64,000 nt of DNA. Source: Stenopsyche tienmushanensis (lineage: Eukaryota > Arthropoda > Insecta > Trichoptera > Stenopsychidae). Position 1 is the first letter of the stretch. Every line of letters starts with the position of its first letter. The notes beneath the pieces are model-generated. The model ran no database searches and had not been told where the DNA came from. It saw only the letters and a list, made by a program, of their open reading frames with translations. Position numbers and translations under genes: made by a program. Shown one piece after another: positions 55,762-64,000 of the stretch. The stretch spans positions 1 to 64,000 of the forward strand of contig WACJ01000290.1 in NCBI GenBank assembly GCA_008973525.1, written 5' to 3'.

Positions 55762-57570
55762 AAAACAAGCACTATTTGTAAATACACATCTATTATTGAC
55801 CAATAAATGATTCTAATATGATATTATTCGGTATTTAGAAAAAAAAAATGCTGAACAAACTCAATTATGCTCGGTTCTTAATATCATATATTGAACAATT
55901 AGATTATATTCTCAATTTTATGCTGAGTAAAAAACTAATTAGTTTCTACTGATAATAAAACATTCTAAAAAGAATGTAATTGGTTGATTCAAATTGCTGT
56001 TAAGATTGTATCCAATGAAAAATCGTTTTCTGACACCAGTGTAACATGGGAGCGGGAGCATATGGACCGTAGAGATCGCAAACTACTCGAAGGATAACCT
56101 CGATTTGCTATTGGATCGCCATAACAATAAGAAGAATCAGCAGTAAAAACATGTTTCCCACGGCTAAGACAATTGATTGACTCTGAATATAAAAATATAT
56201 TTATTTAGTGTAATGTAAATATTGACATTCGGATGGATCAAAATGTATAAAGTTATTAGTAAAATTTCTGATACACTTTTTATAGAATTTATAATAATAG
56301 GGTATTTTAGAAAGAAGAAATTTAAGGGCGTTAATGCACTAAAATCGCTCATACAGAATGTCCATAGTGGCATGCGTTGTGTGGCATATCTCTCGAGATA
56401 TCGACGATCGATAGTCCACTGAAGATCGAATGCTTAGGTTGCTATATTTTGTTTATCCTAGCTACCACCAAACCAATATGCGCCAAAATGGTGCATCCGT
56501 TAAACGTTCCGCAAATCAAACGTCTGCAAATAAACAATGGTTGTGCTAATTTATTAACCTTTTTGAATACATGCCCAATAACTCGCCAAAGTTTCATCGC
56601 AATCGAATGAATGGCATAGGAATGTATACTCAACAAACAAACTTACTTATGAACAGTTATTCATTTTTATAAATATATTGATGATATCATTTCTTATTTA
56701 CTTCTTTTTATTACAAATCATTATATTATTACAGCATTGTCATAGATTACGGACATATCCGTTATTTTCTATTGAGGTTTGCTTAACTTTCACAATGCGG
56801 ATATATCCGTCATACCCACTTTGTATGGACTTTGGTCTTGACGTATATATACGTCATATCCACTTAAGGGGTTAAATACATATGATGTACACCTATCCCT
56901 CGATTTACGCGGTAGATACGTTCCGAGGGATGTAGTAAAATCGTGCCATACATTCAAGGTAGTTTTAAAAAAATGTCGCAGAAAATGATATAGGGAAGAT
57001 ATTCTACGATTTTTGCAATTTGGATCTTACTCCATCAATTTTTATTTTTATTAAATTATCTTAACAGTTAATTCTATGTAAATAAACCACCAATTAGGCT
57101 CCATTTAAAAAAGAACATCCGTCAAGAAATGATCAACATACTCCGAACATTGTGTTGAAAAGTTTTCGAACATTTAAGAATCATCTTTGAGGAATGTCAG
57201 CGACAAGATGACGACTATTTGGACAATGTTATTTTTATAAAATATTTTCCAAGATATTTTTGTTTATATAAATAAATATTTATTCAATTACAATCTATAT
57301 CTTTCTTTTTATGGTTATTTCAAAAATGCAAAAACTTATGGCCCATTTGTCATTAAGCAAATTGGCGAAAATAAGTCAAATTAAGTCCAAAATAATTTAT
57401 TAAAAATAAATAATAGCATACATTGAATTTTTTCTTTGAAGACAAAGACAAAATTGATAGATTAAAAACGTCCAAATTTAGCATATTCAGTCTTCGTCAA
57501 TGGCAAGTTTTATACAATACATTATTTACACAAACACTTTCAAATCAATCTCACATCCTTCGATTGATGC
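55762..57570. other. Intergenic between array members 2 and 3
   Basis: No host gene. It contains a minus-strand Helitron-like fragment (56455-56655), palindromic ATCCG and GACGTATATATACGTC strings at 56750-56865, and a mariner 3'-end relic at about 57225-57360 that parallels 16745-16880 and ends near CTTATGGCCCATTTG. Confidence 0.5.
56455..56655 (-). repeat. Helitron-like fragment (family H, copy 7)
   Basis: On the minus strand it carries the family blocks from the CCATTCATTCGATTGCGATG region through ACGTTTAACGGATGCACCAT and TTGGCGCATATTGGTTTGGT. The termini are degraded. Confidence 0.5.
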
Positions 57571-58947
57571 TCACATTTTTTTACTAAAAGGATGACGGTG
57601 TGTTCGATCTGTGCAATATATATATCCTTCGAACTTTGTATGAGCGAACATCGGCTCCATGAATGTCAAATCTTCACTATGGATGTAGCTCTTCGCTCCG
57701 ATGTGACTCCTCAATATTCTATGATTTATCTCATTGACGTCGATCTTTGAGGCGTAAAATTTGTGATAATTATTACTCAGCAGATACATATTGCCTTTGA
57801 CATCTATGCTAAATCTGTCCACCCATGCAAGATTTTCGTCCTTTGTGTTATTGGCATTCAAGAAAATCTCTTGAGCTTGGTTGGGCTTTCTTGCATGACC
57901 GGGCCAAGTGGGCGTGTTATCGTTCCATTTATTCACCCTATAAAGTCCAGCCAATCCGTAATAAAGATTGCCATTAGTATCCATAATCATCCCAGAGGAT
58001 TGGGCCTGTTTAGCTCCCAATTTCGACACGAGTTCACGACCGTCCAAAACCGCTCTAATCTTGTACGGTATAAAAGCGTATGTCTCATTTCGCAGCACTT
58101 CTGATGTGGTTTTATATATGTATCGACTGGATAACGATGAAAAATACACATTTCTAACCACTCTGTAATTTTTGTTGAAATATTGCGGTCCAAGTGCGAT
58201 TCCATGGATGTTCTCGGATGTTCTGATGTTAATATTGCTGATTGTGATATCCAATGCGTTTTTATTGGCGGTCATTGCTGTATTATGTTTGAATTTCCAG
58301 AATTTATCCAATCTTCTACTGTAGACGATTATGCTTGGATCGTCTTTTGTGGCATCTGTTATATAGGCATATCCTCCCCCATAACGATCGACCACTATAT
58401 CGCGTAATTGAGTATTGGAATTTCCTAGTTCTTTGGGGATGACTTTTCTGATAATGGTCACAGGATCGCTTTTAAGATCGATTAGAAAGAGCGACGGGCG
58501 ACAGCTTTGCACCCAATTATTGTAGCTGATCTTCGCATCCAAAGTACCATTTCTTCCGTTGTCAATCACCCACATTATACCATCTTGATCGATTTCGAAA
58601 CTTTGAACAGATTGAAAATGTGCACATTTTCCGATGCCATGTGAATGCCAATCGGGGAATGGCGATAGTGGGGGATTCTTCTCGTCCGTTTCCACAGGAA
58701 TTGTAGCCATGGTGACTGGAACTCCTCCTTTCAATCTTGGAAGTGCCAAATATATCTTCTCCTTGTAGACTTTAATACTCGTCACAATCACATTTTCCGG
58801 GATGAATCTCTGTGTCTCGATGTAATTTTTGTACGTGTGTTTAGGTGTCCATGTAAAATTTAAATTACGCCACTCGAAGACGACTTCATATGATTGGTTT
58901 GATTTGGCGAAGACTGCAAAAAGCAGTACCAACCCAGCGACACGCAT
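57571..58947 (-). CDS. Yellow/MRJP family secreted protein (array member 2)
   Basis: 458 residues from Met14 of the open frame. The first ATG (58986) is within 2 nt of the TATA box and would give a poor N-terminus, whereas MRVAGLVLLFAVFAKS is a good signal peptide. Landmarks: VFEWRNLNFTWTPK, FIPENVIVTSIKVY, ALPRLKGGVPVTMATIP, CAHFQSVQSFEIDQDGIMWV, IDNGRNG, CRPSLFLIDL, YITDATKDDPSIIVYSRRLD, HGIALGPQYFNKNY, VYFSSLSSRYIYKTTSEVLR, QSSGMIMDTNGNLYYGLAG and LSNNYHKFYAS. The C-terminus (YCTDRTHRHPFSKKM) keeps the first tail Cys but ends in a basic stretch without C-x-C. A longer loop (AVLDGRELVSKLG) precedes QSSGM. Confidence 0.92.
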   Translation of the reverse strand: MRVAGLVLLFAVFAKSNQSYEVVFEWRNLNFTWTPKHTYKNYIETQRFIPENVIVTSIKVYKEKIYLALPRLKGGVPVTMATIPVETDEKNPPLSPFPDWHSHGIGKCAHFQSVQSFEIDQDGIMWVIDNGRNGTLDAKISYNNWVQSCRPSLFLIDLKSDPVTIIRKVIPKELGNSNTQLRDIVVDRYGGGYAYITDATKDDPSIIVYSRRLDKFWKFKHNTAMTANKNALDITISNINIRTSENIHGIALGPQYFNKNYRVVRNVYFSSLSSRYIYKTTSEVLRNETYAFIPYKIRAVLDGRELVSKLGAKQAQSSGMIMDTNGNLYYGLAGLYRVNKWNDNTPTWPGHARKPNQAQEIFLNANNTKDENLAWVDRFSIDVKGNMYLLSNNYHKFYASKIDVNEINHRILRSHIGAKSYIHSEDLTFMEPMFAHTKFEGYIYCTDRTHRHPFSKKM

Positions 58948-58987
58948 GATGGTATACTTTCTACTAAAGAATACAATGTCAAACATG

Positions 58988-58995
58988 CATATATA
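58988..58995 (-). promoter_or_regulatory. TATA box of array member 2
   Basis: TATATATG on the minus strand, 41 nt upstream of the preferred ATG (58947). Confidence 0.5.
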
Positions 58996-60238
58996 TTACA
59001 CTTCCATTTTTGGTTTATAGTGTGACCATGCATAATTATTTTATGGGTCAATCTTAAGGGCGTATCAAATCACTCAATAAGTTCGTAGGATCTATTCATA
59101 GGACATTTTTTTCTTTCAAATAAATGTCATTTTACTCTTTTTGAAATAACTATTGCTTTAATGCCCGCATTTCAAATAAGGAAGTTTCCCTGTCGCAGCC
59201 TGTATATCCTATAAAGTAATATTTGATGTTCAATCATTGATCAGTCAATCATTGAAGACCCAGACCGAGTTGAATCCAGATGATCAACATCAATTAACCA
59301 CGCACGAATCTCTCTGATCGAAAGCATGGTTACCACAATAGTACATAAGGAAAGCTGTGTGATTCCAAGAATTTAGCTTCCTTTAATGTTTACAAATGAA
59401 ACCATGCTAATTAATGAACATTTAGGTGTATGTTTATTTCAATAAATTTTAGTAAACATGGAATTTCCCTTAGCTTCCAGTGTCTCCAAATAAAAAAGAA
59501 ATTACTTTTGAATTTTTCCATTGCCTGAAGTCATAATTTGTAGCGCAATAATCACCGAAGGTCGTTTTACACTTATTTTAAAATCAATGGCATGTACACG
59601 GTCTTTATGGACAACACATACGGAGTAAAATCAAAACTACATTTTAACAGCATACCAGGATCGGCACTGCGGAAGCGACAGTGCTCTCTCTTCCCCATAG
59701 CCTCGCATGTATTAAACTGTATTTTTTGCATATTTTTCATGAACTGGAGCCTAGCACCTGATATTAAGCTTAAGTATAAAGAAATAATTAAAGAAAAATA
59801 TACTCGTTATATTAAATATTATCAATAATATCAAACGAAAATAGGGGATGCTGCAGTTCCACAGTGCCTAAACGCAAGCTGCCACAATTTTAAATCAAAA
59901 TTAATGCATATACTTCAAAAATGTATATTTCGGATCCCTTTAATGATAAACGTGTTCAATAAAAATAATGGTAAGCAGAGTTTAAGGGCGAGACTTTATT
60001 AAAAATGTCCATAAACGCCATCAATCAATGTCGAAAGCGGCTATATTAAAAGTAGAATTAGATTTGAAAGACAAACATCGAATCTGGCGGGAAGAACTTC
60101 TTCCCGCATCTAAGGCTATCCGATGACTCTTTTTTCCATTTCGGTTTTCATTTCGTATCAATTTCAAACATTTATATCGGTTCGGTTACGGTTTTCATTC
60201 CGAGAAAAATAACGGTTTTTTGGTTCAGCAAAAGACGA
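58996..60238. other. Intergenic, no gene seen
   Basis: Contains the string ACTCAATAAGTTCGTAGGAT (59072-59091), shared with 63622 and resembling a mariner terminus, and a short hairpin of family C at 60086-60108. The plus-strand ORF at 59592-59828 has no recognised domain. Confidence 0.45.
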
Positions 60239-60673
60239 TTCAATGAATTGGGTTTTGTTCGTTCGAAATGCGCTACCATACCGTTCATCAGATTGCGATA
60301 AAACTTCGTTAAGTTATTGCTAAGAATTTGTCGAGTAGCATAGGCATAGTTTAATATATAGAAATCAATGTTTGTTTGTCCGTATTTAATGCGCTGCCAT
60401 ACCGTTCATTCGATTGCGATAAAACTTTGTCAACTTATTGTTTACACTTTTTCAAATAATATAGGTATAGTATAATTAATTTACAGTAGATCTTATATAT
60501 AAAAATCAATGTTTGTATGTTTGTTCATATTTATAAAAAAAAACCAACAAAATAAAATAAATTTAATTATTTCTATCATTCTTAATCAAACAAGATAATT
60601 CTTTCAGATTTAAAACGATATTTTTAGAATTATTACTTCTGTGGCAGCAACCAGCAATCCGGGTATCAGCTAG
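60239..60673 (+). repeat. Helitron-like element with 3' CTAG end (family H, copy 8)
   Basis: Like the copy at 4197 it has three successive 5'-like units, near 60239, 60350 (TTTAATATATAGAAATCAAT) and 60491 (TCTTATATATAAAAATCAAT). It ends in CCGGGTATCAGCTAG followed by T, the Helitron-type CTRR terminus. No Rep/helicase is encoded. It lies immediately downstream of array member 1. Confidence 0.7.
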
Positions 60674-60763
60674 TAGTAAATAACAATAAGAAAGACATAA
60701 CCTAAATTAAAATAATAAATAATACAATCATTAAATATATTTAATGCGTTATTATTAAGACTA

Positions 60764-61954
60764 TTACATATAAGCTTTTATAATCCTGAAATTAATTTTA
60801 TCTGGACTTAGGGACTCTTCAAGATATTCGGGCATTTTATTGCTTACCGCGTATAGGATATTGTTAAAAATGGCAAGACCGTCCACCCAATGGAAAACGT
60901 CATTATTTGACGAATCCCTCAGGACGATCTCTTGATTTGTGTCATTAAATGTCAAGCTGGAATTCCATCGATCAACTCCATTTTCGCCATTGACGCCATA
61001 ATAAAGGAAACCTTTTGCGTCCATCGCCATAGCAGCACTCTCAGATGGTTTGTCTCCGAGTCTTGCAACCAATTTATCTCTCAAAATATCTGACATATTG
61101 GCGAAATTTTCACCTCGAAGTATATAAGACGGAATGTCATAAAGCTGAATACTGGGGTTCGATGAATAGTATACGTGTCCATCGGGTTTTGGTCCGTGTA
61201 CAATTGAATCAAGTTGCAATGAAGCATCCTCAGTGCCTTTCATGGACTCGTCATGCTTGAACTTCCAAAATTTATTATTTTTTCTGCAATATACTATGAT
61301 CCCTGGATTCATTCGACTGCCATCCGTTATATACGCATAGCCACCGTCGTAACTATCAACAGCAATGTCGTTAAGTACACTATCGTGATTATCCGAAATT
61401 ATGTCCATAAAATGCCTTGATTTGATGTCAGGATTTCCTTTCTTGAGATCAATTAGCACTAGGGATGGAATGCAAGAGGATATCGAAAGCGATAATGTTT
61501 CGAATCTTCCAACGTCCAACACCCACATCATCCCATCTTTATCTATATCAAAGCTATGAACAGATTTAAAAAGCGTACAAAAATCGTCATATGTATGATG
61601 TCTCCAATCGGGAAACGGTATAAGAAGCGGGCTTTTATTTCCATCGGTGGGTTCTGCTGATATCCTCGCCAAAGTGGCTGGAACTCCTTCTTTGAATCGC
61701 GGAAGAGCAAGATAAATATTATCACCATATCGTCTCATATGGGTCACAATCACATTTGCTGGAATATATTCTTTCTCCCGTACAAAATAATCGTGGGGAT
61801 ATGCCGAAGCCCACGTGAAATTCAGGATCTTCCATTCGTAAACGACTTCGAATTTGGTCGATTCTTGCGGTGCAATCCTTCTGAATAATAGACCATCTTC
61901 TTCGGAATTCACATTGAATATGCAAAGCAACAATGGCAATGCAACTGCAATCAT
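60764..61954 (-). CDS. Yellow/MRJP family secreted protein, short divergent form (array member 1)
   Basis: First gene of the array in transcription order and the shortest (396 residues). Signal peptide about 1-17 (MIAVALPLLLCIFNVNS), then a spacer before VVYEWKILNFTWASA. Landmarks: YIPANVIVTHMRRY, ALPRFKEGVPATLARIS, CTLFKSVHSFDIDKDGMMWV, CIPSLVLIDL, LNDIAVDSYDGGYAYITDGS, NPGIIVYCRKNNKFWKFKHD, SESAAMAMDAKGFLYYGVNG and AVSNKMPEYLE in place of LSNNYHKF. Between SM and VYYSS it is about 18 residues shorter than siblings, losing the GIALGPQYFNK loop. It stops at FRIIKAYM, before the RSYLHS block and Cys tail. The frame is open and has a TATA box, so I call it a gene, although altered loops may mean a different ligand. 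Confidence 0.88.
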   Translation of the reverse strand: MIAVALPLLLCIFNVNSEEDGLLFRRIAPQESTKFEVVYEWKILNFTWASAYPHDYFVREKEYIPANVIVTHMRRYGDNIYLALPRFKEGVPATLARISAEPTDGNKSPLLIPFPDWRHHTYDDFCTLFKSVHSFDIDKDGMMWVLDVGRFETLSLSISSCIPSLVLIDLKKGNPDIKSRHFMDIISDNHDSVLNDIAVDSYDGGYAYITDGSRMNPGIIVYCRKNNKFWKFKHDESMKGTEDASLQLDSIVHGPKPDGHVYYSSNPSIQLYDIPSYILRGENFANMSDILRDKLVARLGDKPSESAAMAMDAKGFLYYGVNGENGVDRWNSSLTFNDTNQEIVLRDSSNNDVFHWVDGLAIFNNILYAVSNKMPEYLEESLSPDKINFRIIKAYM

Positions 61955-61996
61955 GATGCAGGCGAATGCAGTACTCGCATCATTCGCATAGTTTCG

Positions 61997-62004
61997 AATT
62001 TATA
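61997..62004 (-). promoter_or_regulatory. TATA box of array member 1
   Basis: TATAAATT on the minus strand, 43 nt upstream of the ATG at 61954. Confidence 0.5.
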
Positions 62005-62409
62005 ATCCGATTAGTATGATTAAGTACATATGGGGCTTATGATTTATACAAATTCATGTTAATAGCATTCATAAAATCAATTTAATATGTGAATTTATGG
62101 GCTGTAAATTGATCTAAATATTTATTAACGTGCTGCGATTCGGTCACGTGAATATGCGTAATTAACGATAAGACAAAGGCCGTTTATGAAGCAATTCAGG
62201 GATAAGCATACAGTATTTGTATACACAGGATCATTCAATAAGAACGCTCGAAATTTGCTAAGTTATGAAGGCCATGTTATTAAAACAATATCTATCAAAT
62301 TTATTGTAAATCATTTAGCACTATATGGCAAATTATTAATGATGTATACAGCGTTGAACAACTTGTGAAAATTATCAAATTTTATGTCCAAAATTAGTGC
62401 TCCGTTCGA
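62005..62409. other. Intergenic upstream of array member 1
   Basis: AT-rich, no gene recognised. Confidence 0.4.
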
Positions 62410-62472
62410 TAACAGTCATCTTTAGCAATGAGGTCCATTTTTGGATGAATTTAAATAAGCAAAATGTCAGAT
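62410..62472 (+). pseudogene. Mariner-like transposase fragment cut by a hAT insertion
   Basis: About 21 residues (VIFSNEVHFWMNLNKQNVRF) match the block IFSDEAxFWLNGYVNKQN, with the catalytic Asp changed to Asn. The frame breaks off exactly where hAT family B sequence begins (about 62479), so the hAT probably inserted into an older mariner. Confidence 0.55.
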
Positions 62473-62478
62473 TTAGTC

Positions 62479-62935
62479 GAACACCTCACCAGCACGTTGA
62501 AGGCTACTAAATCGAGATAATCTCACCGAAATCTGGGCGCTTGGAAACAGTGGCGTAACTACTAATTGGCGAGCTTAGGCGATGCCTAGGGGCAGCAACT
62601 GTCTGATCTATATATACATATATACAGTATGTATATGTTTTTTGAAATTATTATATTAACTTTTCCCTACCGGTGATGTATTTACTACACCTCGATTCTA
62701 ATAATGGGAATATCGATATGAAATATAATAGATACGGGGTTCAAAATTTTTGTATTCCTCCGTAATATAATTACGAATCACATCAAAGTATTATAGTATA
62801 TAAGTATTCATCTGCAGCGACTGAAAAAAATAATTTGTCGGGAAATCGGGAATTTTGCGAGTTTTACTCCGTGTTTCAGCAGATAGAATTTTATCAGTCA
62901 CATTGATGATGTTATACGAAAATGGGAGTTCAAAA
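62479..62935 (+). mobile_element. hAT family B, partial copy 4
   Basis: Follows the 4710 element from the CACCTCACCAGCACGTTGAA block through GCTTGGAAACAGTGGCGTAA, CCGGTGATGTATTTACTACA and GTCGGGAAATCGGG. It then continues with the TTTTATCAGTCACATTGATG subfamily end shared with 23376. Both inverted repeats are missing. Confidence 0.65.
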
Positions 62936-63223
62936 ATCAGGTTCACGCTTATTACTTTTTTGGCAATATAAACATGTATGCCTTTTCCTGAAATTCATCA
63001 CCTGATTCGCTTTCAATTGCTGAGTCAAATCAAATTTACGTCAATCGAACCGATTGATATTTACGCTAAGAATTTTTGTATTGATTTTGTCAACATATCC
63101 TTATGATGACAACTGGAACTTCTATTAACTTATTACATTATCCAACTTCTAGATATACCCATTAAATTTTCCTCTTGTTTCCTAGTGAAAATTTGTTCCA
63201 AAATATGATTCATCTAACGTTCT
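62936..63223. other. Intergenic, no gene seen
   Basis: AT-rich, nothing recognised. Confidence 0.4.
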
Positions 63224-63342
63224 ATACAGTTCTGTGATAATTAAATGCTGTTAAAATATGCATATCATTTTCCTTTCCAAAACAATTGTAATTCTTCCTG
63301 CTGTACACAATCAATCCAGGATTTTATTATTCGCATATTTTG
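63224..63342 (-). pseudogene. Relic of a twelfth yellow/MRJP gene
   Basis: On the minus strand the sequence reads NPGLIVYSRKNYNCFGKEND followed by MHILTAFN. This lines up with the family segment NPGIIVYSRKNNKFWKFKH then SMTAAKN. Just upstream, YANNK is what remains of YAYITDG after a small deletion and frame change. In-frame stops precede and follow, and no signal peptide or tail is detectable. It is a decayed copy at the 5' edge of the array. Confidence 0.55.
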
Positions 63343-64000
63343 AGATCAAAATTAAAGATAAGCTGAGAACGAAGATACTTTAAACTCTTAAAAAATCAAT
63401 AGCTTTCTCAAAAATAGTCCCCAATTCCAATTTCTAAACCTGAATTGACTATAAAAAAGCTTATTTTTTGCACATGGTGAGATATGCGAAGCTTTTAAAA
63501 TCGTTTTTTGCTTCTAAATCGGAAAGCTTTTTACAAAATGGGGATCAAAACGCTGCCAAAGCGATGGTAAAATGTGTTGAATAATGAAGGGATTTATATT
63601 TTACAATGTTGTAACACATAACTCAATAAGTTTGTAGGATTTTTTTGCTTCAAACTAATTCTTTGCCTGAACTCTCTCTCAGTATTCAAATTTTTCAAAT
63701 CCAGAATGAATCTTAGAATGTTGATGTTCTTTGTCTTCTTATGACTATTCGATGATTCAAATTATTATTAGACTTTCTCTTTGACTAAAAATGATATTCA
63801 CATTTTACCTATGACAAAAATAAATACAGCGCTAATGGAAATTTACATGATCAATACATCCAATTGAACGTCGATCGTTAGATGAATTTCCAAGAAAATC
63901 TTGCTCTTTCAGCAGAATTGCTTAAGAACACTCAAGGAAAACATGAACAATTAATATGTACATAATGGGAAATGTTTCTATATGAGGAAACACTATCAAT
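63343..64000. other. Edge of window with a mariner C-terminal scrap
   Basis: At about 63545-63590 a plus-strand frame resembles the mariner transposase ending (LPKRW, a stop, then NVLNNEGIYI). It is followed at 63622 by ACTCAATAAGTTTGTAGGAT, also found at 59072. No host gene seen. Confidence 0.45.

Noticed and set aside
58948..58986. Longer N-terminus for array member 2
   Set aside because: The ATG is within 2 nt of the TATA box. The 13 extra residues precede a complete signal peptide.
59650..59664. Apparent MRJP DPG codons near 59650
   Set aside because: Only three codons match. The surrounding translation has no family similarity.

Overview
The window is AT-rich nuclear DNA of an arthropod, almost certainly an insect. 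Three things point this way: a large array of yellow/major-royal-jelly-protein (MRJP) family genes, many decayed mariner, hAT and Helitron-like transposons, and nuclear copies of an arthropod-type mitochondrial nad4 fragment. I cannot fix the insect order from sequence alone.

Layout. Bases 1-26,400 hold no convincing host gene. They hold transposon relics: a mariner-type MITE at 2344, a hAT element with its target duplication at 4710, Helitron-like ends, an interrupted mariner transposase at 13,030-13,960 and a frameshifted transposon protein at 20,840-21,459. The most unusual item is a complete 1.6 kb hAT-like element at 9859-11,491. It carries about 20 tandem copies of a 56-bp unit next to a piece of mitochondrial nad4.

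From 26,448 to 61,954 lies a head-to-tail array of eleven yellow/MRJP genes, all on the minus strand and each a single uninterrupted ORF of about 400-540 residues. Nearly all begin with a hydrophobic signal peptide. They share the family landmarks: FEW near the N-terminus, YIPENV, ALPR, FQSVHGFEID, YAYITDG-DPGIIVY, SQSxGMIMDE and LSNNYHKF. Seven end in C-x10-C-x-C, and two of these carry a further ~80-residue Cys-rich tail. Several have a TATA box 37-43 nt upstream of the preferred ATG. One gene (51,125) is a recent duplicate of its neighbour that has lost its C-terminus by a frameshifting deletion. A twelfth, ruined copy seems to survive at 63,224-63,342. The gaps between genes hold further transposons, including a second copy of the nad4-bearing element (52,862-54,109).

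How the genes work together. Characterised relatives are secreted beta-propeller proteins involved in melanin chemistry, binding of small amines in insect saliva, or (the MRJPs) nutrition. The array looks like a fast-expanding secreted family. The lack of introns suggests it grew by tandem duplication from one intronless founder, possibly a retrocopy. Substrates and tissues cannot be read from the sequence.
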